Positions 16,526-24,272 of a DNA stretch of 64,000 nucleotides are shown piece by piece. Under the pieces are notes generated by a model that saw only the letters and a list, made by a program, of their open reading frames with translations, had not been told where the DNA came from and searched no databases. How positions within the stretch are numbered: the stretch's first letter is position 1; each line of letters opens with the position of its first letter. A program made the translations under genes and the position numbers. The DNA is from Desulfosporosinus acidiphilus SJ4. GTDB taxonomy: Bacteria > Bacillota > Desulfitobacteriia > Desulfitobacteriales > Desulfitobacteriaceae. Location of the stretch: the NCBI RefSeq assembly GCF_000255115.2, contig NC_018068.1:992001-1056000 (forward strand), written 5' to 3'.

Positions 16526-17458
16526 ATGATCAAAACTGTCACCTTGAACGCTGCAGTGGATAAAACCGTTGAAGTACAGGATTTTCGCTTGGGGGCTGTC
16601 AATCGAATCTCTAAACTTCAATTGGATGCCGGAGGAAAAGGTATTAACGTCTCCAAGGTTATTCAAGCATTAAAGGGAGAAAGCATAGCCCTGGGTGCTT
16701 TGGCCGGGCGAAATGGCGAATTCATTCAAGCAGAACTGGAGCGCAGAGGGATTGTTCACGATTTTCTTTTCGTGCAAGGGGAAACGCGGGTCAACTTAAA
16801 AGTTGTGGATCCGGTGAATTCAACCTTTACGGATATCAACGAGCCGGGAATCGTGATCTCTGAAAGTGAGCTTGAGCAAATAGAGGCTAAAATATTTCAA
16901 GGCTTCACTTCTGAGACGAGCTTGGTTCTTTCCGGCAGTGTCCCCAGTTATGTAACTCCTTCCATTTACCGGCGCTGGCTGGAACGGGCCAAAGCCCTGG
17001 GGGGAAAAACGTTTTTAGACGCCGACGGTGAGTTGCTGCGTGAAGGGATTAAAGCAAAACCCTTTCTTGTCAAGCCCAATCTCCACGAGCTGGAAAAACT
17101 GGTAGGACAAAGGCTTCCTAATTTAGAGGACGTGGTTAAAGCTGCTCGGAATATACTGCACCAAGGGGTTGAGGTTCTAGTAGTTTCACTGGGTGCGGAG
17201 GGAGCGCTCTTCGCTTATGAGGATCAGGTCATTCAGGCCGAAGCCTTATCAGTTGACGTCAAAAGTACGGTTGGAGCGGGAGATTCTATGGTAGCTGCCC
17301 TGTCCCTGGTTCCGCCGGGTGAGGATTATCTGCAGCGGGCGGCCCGCTGGGCTATTGCTACAAGTGCGGCTCAAGTGACCACACCGGGCACTCAGCCGCC
17401 GGAGTTAGATACAGTGCTTGCTTATTTGAATCAGGTTCGTTATCGCAGGTTGACCTAA
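16526..17458 (+). CDS. fruK: 1-phosphofructokinase (PfkB family)
   Basis: The protein has 310 residues, a ribokinase/PfkB-fold sugar-phosphate kinase of the FruK/LacC group. Signature 1 is GGKGINVSKV (about 38-47). Signature 2 is STVGAGDSMVAA (about 250-261), with the catalytic Asp in GAGD. FruK converts D-fructose-1-phosphate to fructose-1,6-bisphosphate; tagatose-6-phosphate kinase is the close alternative. ATG follows the mtlF stop immediately. Its presence in a mannitol cluster is unexpected, because classical mannitol breakdown gives fructose-6-phosphate. It makes sense if the next gene makes fructose-1-phosphate. Confidence 0.88.
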   Translation: MIKTVTLNAAVDKTVEVQDFRLGAVNRISKLQLDAGGKGINVSKVIQALKGESIALGALAGRNGEFIQAELERRGIVHDFLFVQGETRVNLKVVDPVNSTFTDINEPGIVISESELEQIEAKIFQGFTSETSLVLSGSVPSYVTPSIYRRWLERAKALGGKTFLDADGELLREGIKAKPFLVKPNLHELEKLVGQRLPNLEDVVKAARNILHQGVEVLVVSLGAEGALFAYEDQVIQAEALSVDVKSTVGAGDSMVAALSLVPPGEDYLQRAARWAIATSAAQVTTPGTQPPELDTVLAYLNQVRYRRLT

Positions 17459-17563
17459 GTTGTAGTTAAGAGAAGAATAAGATATGATAGTTCGAATAAA
17501 AACAGACTTTGCTTAAGTGTGGAGTTTATGCATTTTGACATCAGGAGCAGGAGGAGTAATGTA

Positions 17564-18826
17564 ATGAAAACAAAAGCTGTGCGCTTATACGATGAAAATG
17601 ATCTGCGTTTAGAGGAGTTTGAACTCCCGGAGATTACCGATGAGGAAATTTTGGTGGAAGTCATCTCAGACAGTGTTTGCATGTCCACGTATAAAGCGGC
17701 AATTTTAGGGAAGAAGCACAAACGGGTACCTCAAGACATTGATGTTCATCCAATTATCGTGGGTCATGAGTTTGCAGGCAATATTGTCAAGGTCGGTGAA
17801 AAACTAAAGGGCCAATTTAAGGAAGGGAATAAGTTTGCCCTGCAGCCGGCTTTAAATTACAAAGGATCTATGTGGTCACCGGGCTATTCGTACCGCTATT
17901 TCGGCGGGGATGCCACCTATAATGTTATTCCCCGGGAGGTTATGGAAATCGGCTGTTTTCTTAACTATTCGGGAGAATCCTATTACGAAGCTTCCTTGGC
18001 AGAACCTATGTCTTGCATCATCGGAGCTTTTCATGCCAGCTATCATACGAGCATGGGCAGTTATGAGCACCGCATGGGAATTGTAGAGGGCGGTAAAATG
18101 GCCATGCTGGCTGCTGCCGGCCCCATGGGCTTAGGCGCTATCGACTATGCTCTGCATACGGATCGTCGTCCCTCATTGTTAGTTGTCACAGATATCGATG
18201 AAGAGAAACTTTCCCGGGCCCGTACCATCTTCACGGAACAGGAAGCAAAAAAATGCGGGGTTGAATTAATATTTGTCAATACCAAAGATATGGACGACGC
18301 TCCGGCGAAGTTGCGCGCTTTGACCGGTGACACAGGCTTTGATGACGTTTTCGTTTTTACTCCGATTAAACCTGTCGTAGAGCAAGGAGATCAGATCTTA
18401 GGCCGTGACGGATGTCTTAACTTTTTTGCCGGTCCGACGGATCCTCAATTCGGAGCACATTTGAACTTGTATAATGTCCATTACGGCTCGACTCATGTCA
18501 TGGGTACAACCGGCGGGAATACGGATGATCTTTTGGAATCGCTGAAATTGACGGAAGAAAAGAAAATTAATCCTGCCGTAATGGTCACACATGTTGGCGG
18601 TTTGGATGCCGTGGCAGAAACAGTTCTGAATCTGCCTAAAATTCCCGGCGGAAAAAAATTAATTTATACTCATATTAATATGGAATTAACGGCCATCGAG
18701 GATTTTGCCAAGCTGGGAGTTAATAATACGCATTTTGCCTGCCTGGCGGATATTGTTGCCAATAATAAAGGACTTTGGTGTGCTGAAGCAGAACGTTATT
18801 TGCTCGAAAAATGGAGGGATAAATAA
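17564..18826 (+). CDS. Zinc-binding medium-chain dehydrogenase, sorbose-1-phosphate reductase-like
   Basis: The protein has 420 residues. N-terminal GroES-like part: catalytic zinc ligands in DSVCMSTYKAA and GHEFAGNIVKVGE. Cofactor domain: GGKMAMLAAAGPMGLGAIDYA, then DIDEEKLSRA. It lacks the four-Cys structural zinc lobe. It is closest in character to L-sorbose-1-phosphate reductase (SorE), which works on the carbon next to the phosphorylated one. The start ATG 17564 has AGGAGGAG upstream. It lies between fruK and ptsH, overlapping ptsH by one base. I infer that it oxidises mannitol-1-phosphate at C2 to D-fructose-1-phosphate; sorbitol-6-phosphate or sorbose-1-phosphate chemistry is the alternative. 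Confidence 0.75.
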   Translation: MKTKAVRLYDENDLRLEEFELPEITDEEILVEVISDSVCMSTYKAAILGKKHKRVPQDIDVHPIIVGHEFAGNIVKVGEKLKGQFKEGNKFALQPALNYKGSMWSPGYSYRYFGGDATYNVIPREVMEIGCFLNYSGESYYEASLAEPMSCIIGAFHASYHTSMGSYEHRMGIVEGGKMAMLAAAGPMGLGAIDYALHTDRRPSLLVVTDIDEEKLSRARTIFTEQEAKKCGVELIFVNTKDMDDAPAKLRALTGDTGFDDVFVFTPIKPVVEQGDQILGRDGCLNFFAGPTDPQFGAHLNLYNVHYGSTHVMGTTGGNTDDLLESLKLTEEKKINPAVMVTHVGGLDAVAETVLNLPKIPGGKKLIYTHINMELTAIEDFAKLGVNNTHFACLADIVANNKGLWCAEAERYLLEKWRDK

Positions 18827-19095
18827 TGCTGACCCGTGAGTTGGTGATAAATAACAAATCAGGGCTTCACGCTCGTCCGGCATCCCTATGGGTTCAAACT
18901 GCAAGTCGTTTCCGCAGTAAAATTAAAATTAAGCACGGAAATTCCGTGGTGGACGGCAAAAGTATTTTAGGAATTCTTTCCTTAGGTCTGTCCACGGGCA
19001 GCGTTTTTGAGCTTTCTGCTGAGGGCGAGGATGAAGCAGAAGCTGTTGCCGCTCTGGAAAAATTAATGAGTGATCTTGAAACTCAAGATAAGTAG
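18826..19095 (+). CDS. ptsH: PTS phosphocarrier protein HPr
   Basis: The protein has 89 residues. NKSGLHARPAS holds the His phosphorylated by enzyme I. GKSILGILSLG holds the Ser phosphorylated by HPr kinase in Gram-positive bacteria. Both regulatory residues are therefore present, consistent with hprK lying two genes downstream. The start codon shares one base with the preceding stop, and GGAGGG lies upstream. It may be the only HPr of the cell or a mannitol-dedicated copy; the window cannot tell. Confidence 0.93.
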   Translation: MLTRELVINNKSGLHARPASLWVQTASRFRSKIKIKHGNSVVDGKSILGILSLGLSTGSVFELSAEGEDEAEAVAALEKLMSDLETQDK

Positions 19096-19104
19096 GTTGA
19101 TCGT

Positions 19105-20802
19105 ATGGAAAATAATATTTGGCACGGACTTGGGGTCTCGGCGGGACGTGCCGCCGGACCAATCTGGTATATGAAGGAATTCCATACAGATGCTGCAGGG
19201 GAAATTTCCGGGGTGCGTTCGGCGGACGAGGAAATGGCCCGGTTGCAGCAAGCCGTAACCCGGACCGAAAAGAATTTAACCGCTCTGGAAGAGAAAGTAA
19301 AGGCTGAACAAGGCGAGGAAGTAGCTCAAATATTCGTGGCCCACAAACTCTTACTCAGCGATCCTTCGTTTGTTGGCGAAGCTTATCAACGCTTAGAAAA
19401 AGGGCAGTTAAGCGCGGAACAGGCTCTTCAGGAAGTAGCGGCCGAAGCAGTGCAGATGCTGCGCAGTCTTGATGACCCCTATTTTCAAGAGCGCGCAGTC
19501 GATGTCCAGGATGTTTTAGGCCAACTATTAAAGAGCCTTCAGAATGTACAAGAGGATGCGGCCGATCTCTTCCCCCCAACGGGAAATTATGTGGTTTTGG
19601 CGGATGAGTTGACCCCAGCCCAAACCATTGCTTTACCTAAAGACAGAGTTCTGGGTTTTATCGTGCGCCAGGGTGGGAAAACTTCTCATGCAGCAATTTT
19701 GGCCCGCACCTATGGTATTCCGGCTCTCGTCGGCATGGCGGAAGGCTGGGATGCCTTAACCCAGCAGAAATGGCTTGAATTGGACGGTGACGAAGGCTGG
19801 GCTCGGCCATCTGCCGAGAATCAGGTTGCTTTTGCCAATAACGGCGAAGGGAACGACGATATTTCTGGCGAAAGTCCCTTGCTTAGGGGAATGATTTTTG
19901 CAGCGAATATCGGCAGCCCCGGTGACTTGCCTCTTGTCGAGAAGTTTAAGGCTCAGGGGATCGGATTATATCGAACAGAATTTTTGTTTATGGGAGAAGA
20001 ACTTCCCAGTGAAGAAGAGCAGCTGGAAGCCTATCGTCAAGTCGTTGCTGCCTGTTCACCCCATTTGACGGTCATTAGGACCCTAGACATCGGGGGAGAT
20101 AAAAAAGCCCCGGCTTTGCATCTTCCCCAAGAGAAAAACCCCTTTCTCGGCGTTCGTGCCCTGCGGCTTACTTTACGGCGTCCTGAACTTTTTCGGCAGC
20201 AGCTGCGGGCCATTTGGCGAGCCTCTGCAGCAGGACCAACGGCGATTATGTTTCCCATGATTGCAACGATAGAGGAACTTGAAAGAGCCAAGGAAAACCT
20301 TTGGGCAGCGCGAGAGGAAGTTTTGCAGGCAGGTTATGAGATCGGAGAGCTTCAGGTCGGGATGATGATTGAAATTCCTTCGGCAGCCTGGCTGGCGGAC
20401 AAATTCGCTCCTAAGGTTGATTTTTTCTCAATCGGCACCAACGACTTGACTCAGTATATGTTGGCTGTAGACAGGGAAAACCCTGAACTGGCTGAGCTCA
20501 ATCAGCCTTATCATCCCTCAGTTTTGGCTATGATCGCCCGAGTCAGTCAGGCTGCCCTGCAAAACGGGATTTGGACAGGGATTTGCGGTGAAGCCGGAGG
20601 AGACCCGCTTCTAGCGCCTTTCTTCAAAGCAGTCGGTATCAAAGAGTTAAGTATGGCACCGGGGTCTTTAGCTAAAGTTCGAACCGCCTTAGCAAAGCTG
20701 GAGCAGTCAAAGGAAGAACAAGAAAGATTGGTAAGTTCTGTTCTGGATTGCGCATCTACTGCTGAAGTTGTAAATACCCTTCAAGCCTATAAGGCAATCT
20801 GA
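19105..20802 (+). CDS. ptsI: PTS enzyme I (phosphoenolpyruvate-protein phosphotransferase)
   Basis: The protein has 565 residues, normal for enzyme I. The phospho-His domain motif GGKTSHAAILART, the PEP-binding barrel motifs GIGLYRTEFLFM and DFFSIGTNDLTQYM, and GICGEAGGDP near the C-terminus are all intact. It takes phosphate from PEP and gives it to HPr. The gene begins 9 nt after ptsH, so the two are clearly coupled. Encoding ptsHI next to a single sugar PTS suggests that mannitol (or few sugars) is the main PTS substrate of this organism. Confidence 0.94.
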   Translation: MENNIWHGLGVSAGRAAGPIWYMKEFHTDAAGEISGVRSADEEMARLQQAVTRTEKNLTALEEKVKAEQGEEVAQIFVAHKLLLSDPSFVGEAYQRLEKGQLSAEQALQEVAAEAVQMLRSLDDPYFQERAVDVQDVLGQLLKSLQNVQEDAADLFPPTGNYVVLADELTPAQTIALPKDRVLGFIVRQGGKTSHAAILARTYGIPALVGMAEGWDALTQQKWLELDGDEGWARPSAENQVAFANNGEGNDDISGESPLLRGMIFAANIGSPGDLPLVEKFKAQGIGLYRTEFLFMGEELPSEEEQLEAYRQVVAACSPHLTVIRTLDIGGDKKAPALHLPQEKNPFLGVRALRLTLRRPELFRQQLRAIWRASAAGPTAIMFPMIATIEELERAKENLWAAREEVLQAGYEIGELQVGMMIEIPSAAWLADKFAPKVDFFSIGTNDLTQYMLAVDRENPELAELNQPYHPSVLAMIARVSQAALQNGIWTGICGEAGGDPLLAPFFKAVGIKELSMAPGSLAKVRTALAKLEQSKEEQERLVSSVLDCASTAEVVNTLQAYKAI

Positions 20803-20906
20803 TAAATAACGGAATAGCAGGGAACTGAGACTACTCATGCTTAGAGAAGTGGTGTTCCACGATTGGATGAACTTGGAATATTTGCGAACTCGGGAGGAGA
20901 ATCAAA

Positions 20907-21773
20907 CTGGTAACGGTTAGACAATTAGTGGAGGAATTTGAGTTTAGAGTCATAGCAGGCAAAAGGGGTCTGGAGAAGGAAATTACTGACTACAGTCTTA
21001 AACGACCCAGCGCCGAACTGGTGGGTTATCTAACCTATTTGACTCCCCAGAGGATTCAGATTTATGGACGCACTGAATTGGGCTTGTTTGAAGAGCTTTC
21101 TCCTCACCTGCGTTATGATAATTTGGCCAAGGTTATGATTGGGGAAGTACCCTGCCTCATTGTTACAAGAGGGCTGCCGATTCCCCCGGAATTTATCCAG
21201 TTAGCGGAGGAAAGAGATATACCGCTGTTGGCCAGTGATCGCTCCACCACGCAGCTTTATTATTTGCTGATTCGCTTTCTCGCTAATCGCTTGGCGCCTT
21301 CAACTCTGGTTCATGGGGTTCTGGTGGATGTTTTTGGCGTGGGGGTTTTGATTACCGGAGACAGCGGCATTGGGAAAAGTGAAACTGCCTTGGAGTTAAT
21401 TCGCGGCGGGCATTTATTAGTGGCTGATGATGCCGTTGAAGTGCAGCGGGTTGATGAGGAAAATTTGCATGGCAGAGCACCGCAATCCATTCGCCATCTT
21501 CTCGAAGTAAGGGGCCTTGGCATTTTAGATGTCACGAAACTCTTTGGGGCAGGGTCTGTTCGTGAAGAAAAGGAAATCAATCTTCTCGTGGAATTAGAAG
21601 AATGGGAAGAAGGGAAGTATTATGACCGCTTGGGTCTTGATCCTCCTCAAACCTCAACAATTTTAGGTATCCCTGTCCCCAAAGTGACAATTCCGGTTCG
21701 CCCAGGCCGTCATCTCGCCTCCATCATCGAGGTAGCGGTTATGCAGAACCGCCTGAGAAGCAGGCGGAAATGA
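20907..21773 (+). CDS. hprK: HPr kinase/phosphorylase
   Basis: The protein has about 288 residues. Visible are the Walker A motif GDSGIGKSETALEL, the catalytic ADDAVEV, the HprK signature RGLGILDVTKLFGAGSV and the C-terminal IPVRPGRHLA. It phosphorylates HPr on Ser to drive carbon catabolite control and reverses the reaction with phosphate. The start is probably CTG 20907: GGGAGGAGA lies 6 nt upstream and the resulting MVTVRQLVEEFEF N-terminus fits family length. GTG 20928 would also be in frame but lacks an SD and would lose the first strand. It is slightly shorter at the C-terminus than B. subtilis HprK. Confidence 0.9.
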   Translation: MVTVRQLVEEFEFRVIAGKRGLEKEITDYSLKRPSAELVGYLTYLTPQRIQIYGRTELGLFEELSPHLRYDNLAKVMIGEVPCLIVTRGLPIPPEFIQLAEERDIPLLASDRSTTQLYYLLIRFLANRLAPSTLVHGVLVDVFGVGVLITGDSGIGKSETALELIRGGHLLVADDAVEVQRVDEENLHGRAPQSIRHLLEVRGLGILDVTKLFGAGSVREEKEINLLVELEEWEEGKYYDRLGLDPPQTSTILGIPVPKVTIPVRPGRHLASIIEVAVMQNRLRSRRK

Positions 21774-21956
21774 GAGGATTGGCTCAACCCAGCCAGTTGC
21801 CTGCGACTGAGGCTCGCCCGCTAAGTATTCAAGTGATATTCAAATTACACTGGGGGAGTTTACTTTAAGAGGCAAAGTGACTACAAAAGCCCGATAAAAA
21901 TGAATTAGGCAAACTATTTGTTAAGTTTCCTAGCGATAATATTGGTTTAAACAATT

Positions 21957-22007
21957 AACGCCTATTATAAACGTATCATGATGATATGTTTATAACAGGC
22001 GTTTTTT
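21957..22007 (+). terminator. Rho-independent terminator after hprK
   Basis: AACGCCT (21957-21963) and AGGCGTT (21997-22003) bracket a long inner stem (TTATAAACGTATCA pairing with TGATATGTTTATAA). The stem ends in a T-run. It lies between convergent hprK and niaR and may serve mainly hprK. Confidence 0.85.
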
Positions 22008-22013
22008 GTGTTA

Positions 22014-22050
22014 TCAGCCCCCTATGCCGCTTAGCGGCGGCATCGCTGAT
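22014..22050. repeat. Palindromic repeat, family C (AGCCCCC type)
   Basis: ATCAGC and GCTGAT bound the element, and ATGCCGC pairs with GCGGC..CAT inside it. A related element starts at 12174 with AGCCCCCCATGCCGCTG and also contains GCATCAGC. Both sit just after a terminator. Confidence 0.5.
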
Positions 22051-22063
22051 GAAAGCACATGTC

Positions 22064-22606
22064 TTATTCTTTAATATCAACTAGAAATCCTTCTTGCTTC
22101 AGAGCTTCATAAACTTGTTTCAATACTTCCTCTGACGGAGCCTCGATGGTATGAAGATGCAGGCCGCCGGTTAACGAAGATAGTAAGTAAGCATTGTTCT
22201 CGGACATTTGGACCAAGAATTTTTTAACATCCAAGCGGCTTCTTAGTTGGAGGGGACGAAAAATATTGCCATATACGGAATGCTCTACGCCGACATCGAG
22301 TACACTAACGCCATGATCCACTAAGATGTTCAATTCTTTCTCAGTGTCTGAGGGTGAATGACGGCTGTATATAATTCTTTGCAGACCCTTGGGGCCAAAA
22401 TCTGAAGAATATAGATAACCGTGAGGAGTAGCAATCACCGGTTCCTCTGAGGCCCGGAGAAGGGCTATATCTTGAACAATAACCTGGCGGCTGACCCCTG
22501 TAAGTTTTGCTAGGGCGGCTGCTTTGATGGGTTCTTTGCTGTTTTTTAATAGTTTTAACAAGTGATCTCGGCGTTCTTGACCGGATAAACCCTCTTTTTG
22601 GCTCAT
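22064..22606 (-). CDS. niaR: NiaR-type niacin-responsive repressor (HTH_11 + 3H domain)
   Basis: The protein has 180 residues. The N-terminal winged helix (RRDHLLKLLKNSKEPI, LAKLTGVSRQVIVQDI) is followed by the 3H domain, named for three His that bind metal and ligand; here HSVYG, GGLHLHTIEAP and VDHGVSV hold His residues in the expected order. NiaR represses NAD-precursor transport and salvage genes when nicotinate is plentiful. It is transcribed away from the niaP-like transporter, and a palindrome lies in the shared 170-bp promoter region. Length and domain order match the family. Confidence 0.88.
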   Translation of the reverse strand: MSQKEGLSGQERRDHLLKLLKNSKEPIKAAALAKLTGVSRQVIVQDIALLRASEEPVIATPHGYLYSSDFGPKGLQRIIYSRHSPSDTEKELNILVDHGVSVLDVGVEHSVYGNIFRPLQLRSRLDVKKFLVQMSENNAYLLSSLTGGLHLHTIEAPSEEVLKQVYEALKQEGFLVDIKE

Positions 22607-22663
22607 TTAATCACCTACTTCTATCTGATTTTAATACGAGGTCTGAGAAGTTGTCAAATGGTG

Positions 22664-22681
22664 TCTTGACACGTGACAAGA
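22664..22681. promoter_or_regulatory. Candidate NiaR operator in niaR-niaP intergenic region
   Basis: TCTTGACACGTGACAAGA is symmetric except for the A at the fifth position from each inner edge (TCTTG.CACGTG.CAAGA). It contains a TTGACA -35-like hexamer (22667-22672), so a bound repressor would block the transporter promoter. The NiaR assignment comes from gene context. Confidence 0.55.
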
Positions 22682-22778
22682 TGATATGGTAAAACAAAAT
22701 AAATATAAATTTAGCAGTTTGCTTTAATAAGGGTGCAGTATATGCAGTCCCGAATTTTATGGAGGAAGAGGAAGTAGT

Positions 22779-24128
22779 ATGAAAATTAGTGAACGGCTGG
22801 AACAGTTGCCGGTTTCAAGGTTTCATTATGTTCTACTTATTACAGCGGGTTTAGGATGGATGTTTGATTCCATGGACACTGGAATTGTATCGTTTATTCT
22901 TCCGGTATTGATGAAAGATTGGCATTTGAGCCCGGAACAAATAGGAAACATTGGGAGCATCGGACTCCTTGGCATGGCCATCGGGGCAGTTATTTCCGGG
23001 ACTATTGCAGATAGGATAGGACGCAAGAAGGTGTTTGCCTTTACTTTGCTGACTTATAGTATTGCCACAGGATTATGTGGACTTTCTTGGAATTTAACCT
23101 CTTTGCTGGTTTTCCGGTTCATCGTCGGTTTTGGACTTGGCGGGCAGCTGCCAGTTGCGGTTACGTTAGTCAGTGAATTTTCACCGGTTAAACACCGGGG
23201 TAAGTTTCTTGTCTTACTGGAGAGTTTTTGGGCTTTTGGCTGGCTGCTGGCTTCGGTAATTTCTTACCTGATCATTCCCAAGTTCGGTTGGCCAATTGCT
23301 TTCTTTATCGGCTTTCTCCCCGCTTTATATGTGCTATACCTGTGGCGGTCAATCCCAGAATCGCCCCGCTACCTTTTAAGCAAAGGACGAATTCAGGAAG
23401 CTGAAGCTATTGTGCTTAAAATAGAACGGGAATGCAATGTTACTTCAAGTAAGAAATTATCACCCGGTACAGATGCTCAGCAGATGAAGGAATCGGTGAC
23501 TCAGGCTGATCAAGCGAAGTTTGCGGAATTGTTTTCTGCCGGACTCTTTAGGCGAACGGTTTTTCTTTGGCTTTTATGGTTTGGAATCGTCTTTTCTTAC
23601 TATGGAATTTTCACATGGCTGCCCTCACTGTTAGCCCTTAAAGGTTTTTCTCTGACAAAGAGCTTTAGCTACGTTATGATTATGACTCTTGCCCAGATTC
23701 CCGGCTATTTTAGTGCCGCCTATTTGGTGGACAAAATCGGACGCAAAACAACTCTTGCCCTCTATGTTATGGGAACGGCTATTACTGCTTACTTTTTTGG
23801 ACAGGGAACAACAGCTGCGGTCATTCTTACCATGGGTTCTCTAATGTCCTTCTTTAATCTAGGGGCCTGGGGAATTATTTACACCTATACCCCTGAACTA
23901 TATCCAACACGGACAAGAGCTACTGGCTCAGGCTGGGCGGCAGGTTTCGGACGAATAGGGGGCATTTTGGCTCCTATTGTCGTCGGTGAAATGATTGGGA
24001 AGTTTCAAAACGGAGCTCAGGCAGTGTTTATACTTTTTGCCCTTGTTTTAGTGGCCGTAGTTTTGGATGTCGTAATTCTGGGTGAAGAGACCAAAGGACA
24101 GTCATTAGAAGAACTTGCCTCCGAATAG
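22779..24128 (+). CDS. niaP: MFS transporter, NiaP-like (niacin uptake)
   Basis: The protein has 449 residues and 12 predicted spans, sugar-porter-like MFS. Motif A appears as GTIADRIGRKKVF in loop 2-3 and LVDKIGRKTTL in loop 8-9. RSIPESPRYLLSKGR marks the central loop, and the C-terminus ends with ETKGQSLEELAS. The N-terminal GWMFDSMDTGIVSF and overall length match NiaP nicotinate transporters, and the divergent niaR gene supports this. An aromatic-acid transporter of the same family is the alternative. The start ATG 22779 has GGAGGAAGAGG upstream. Confidence 0.8.
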   Translation: MKISERLEQLPVSRFHYVLLITAGLGWMFDSMDTGIVSFILPVLMKDWHLSPEQIGNIGSIGLLGMAIGAVISGTIADRIGRKKVFAFTLLTYSIATGLCGLSWNLTSLLVFRFIVGFGLGGQLPVAVTLVSEFSPVKHRGKFLVLLESFWAFGWLLASVISYLIIPKFGWPIAFFIGFLPALYVLYLWRSIPESPRYLLSKGRIQEAEAIVLKIERECNVTSSKKLSPGTDAQQMKESVTQADQAKFAELFSAGLFRRTVFLWLLWFGIVFSYYGIFTWLPSLLALKGFSLTKSFSYVMIMTLAQIPGYFSAAYLVDKIGRKTTLALYVMGTAITAYFFGQGTTAAVILTMGSLMSFFNLGAWGIIYTYTPELYPTRTRATGSGWAAGFGRIGGILAPIVVGEMIGKFQNGAQAVFILFALVLVAVVLDVVILGEETKGQSLEELASE

Positions 24129-24206
24129 ATTCCCCAGAATGATCAAGGGTGATCATTGATCAGAGGAGACTGAGCATCGGGTGAGCATGTAACCATAGTA
24201 ACCATA

Positions 24207-24253
24207 GGGGACGGTCCTTCTAACACAAAAAGTGTGTTAAAAGGACCGTCCCC
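24207..24253. repeat. GGGGACGGTCC palindromic repeat, family B copy 1
   Basis: GGGGACGGTCCTT and AAGGACCGTCCCC bound an inner TAACACA/TGTGTTA stem. A second copy is at 26841-26893. The motif resembles a REP-like palindrome family widespread in Firmicutes. It lies between convergent niaP and the dehydrogenase gene. Confidence 0.8.
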
Positions 24254-24272
24254 GCTGATTAACCCGCTGATA

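Noticed and set aside
24207-24253. GGGGACGGTCC hairpin considered as a simple terminator of niaP
   Set aside because: No T-run follows, and a second copy with the same arms at 26841 shows that it belongs to a repeat family.
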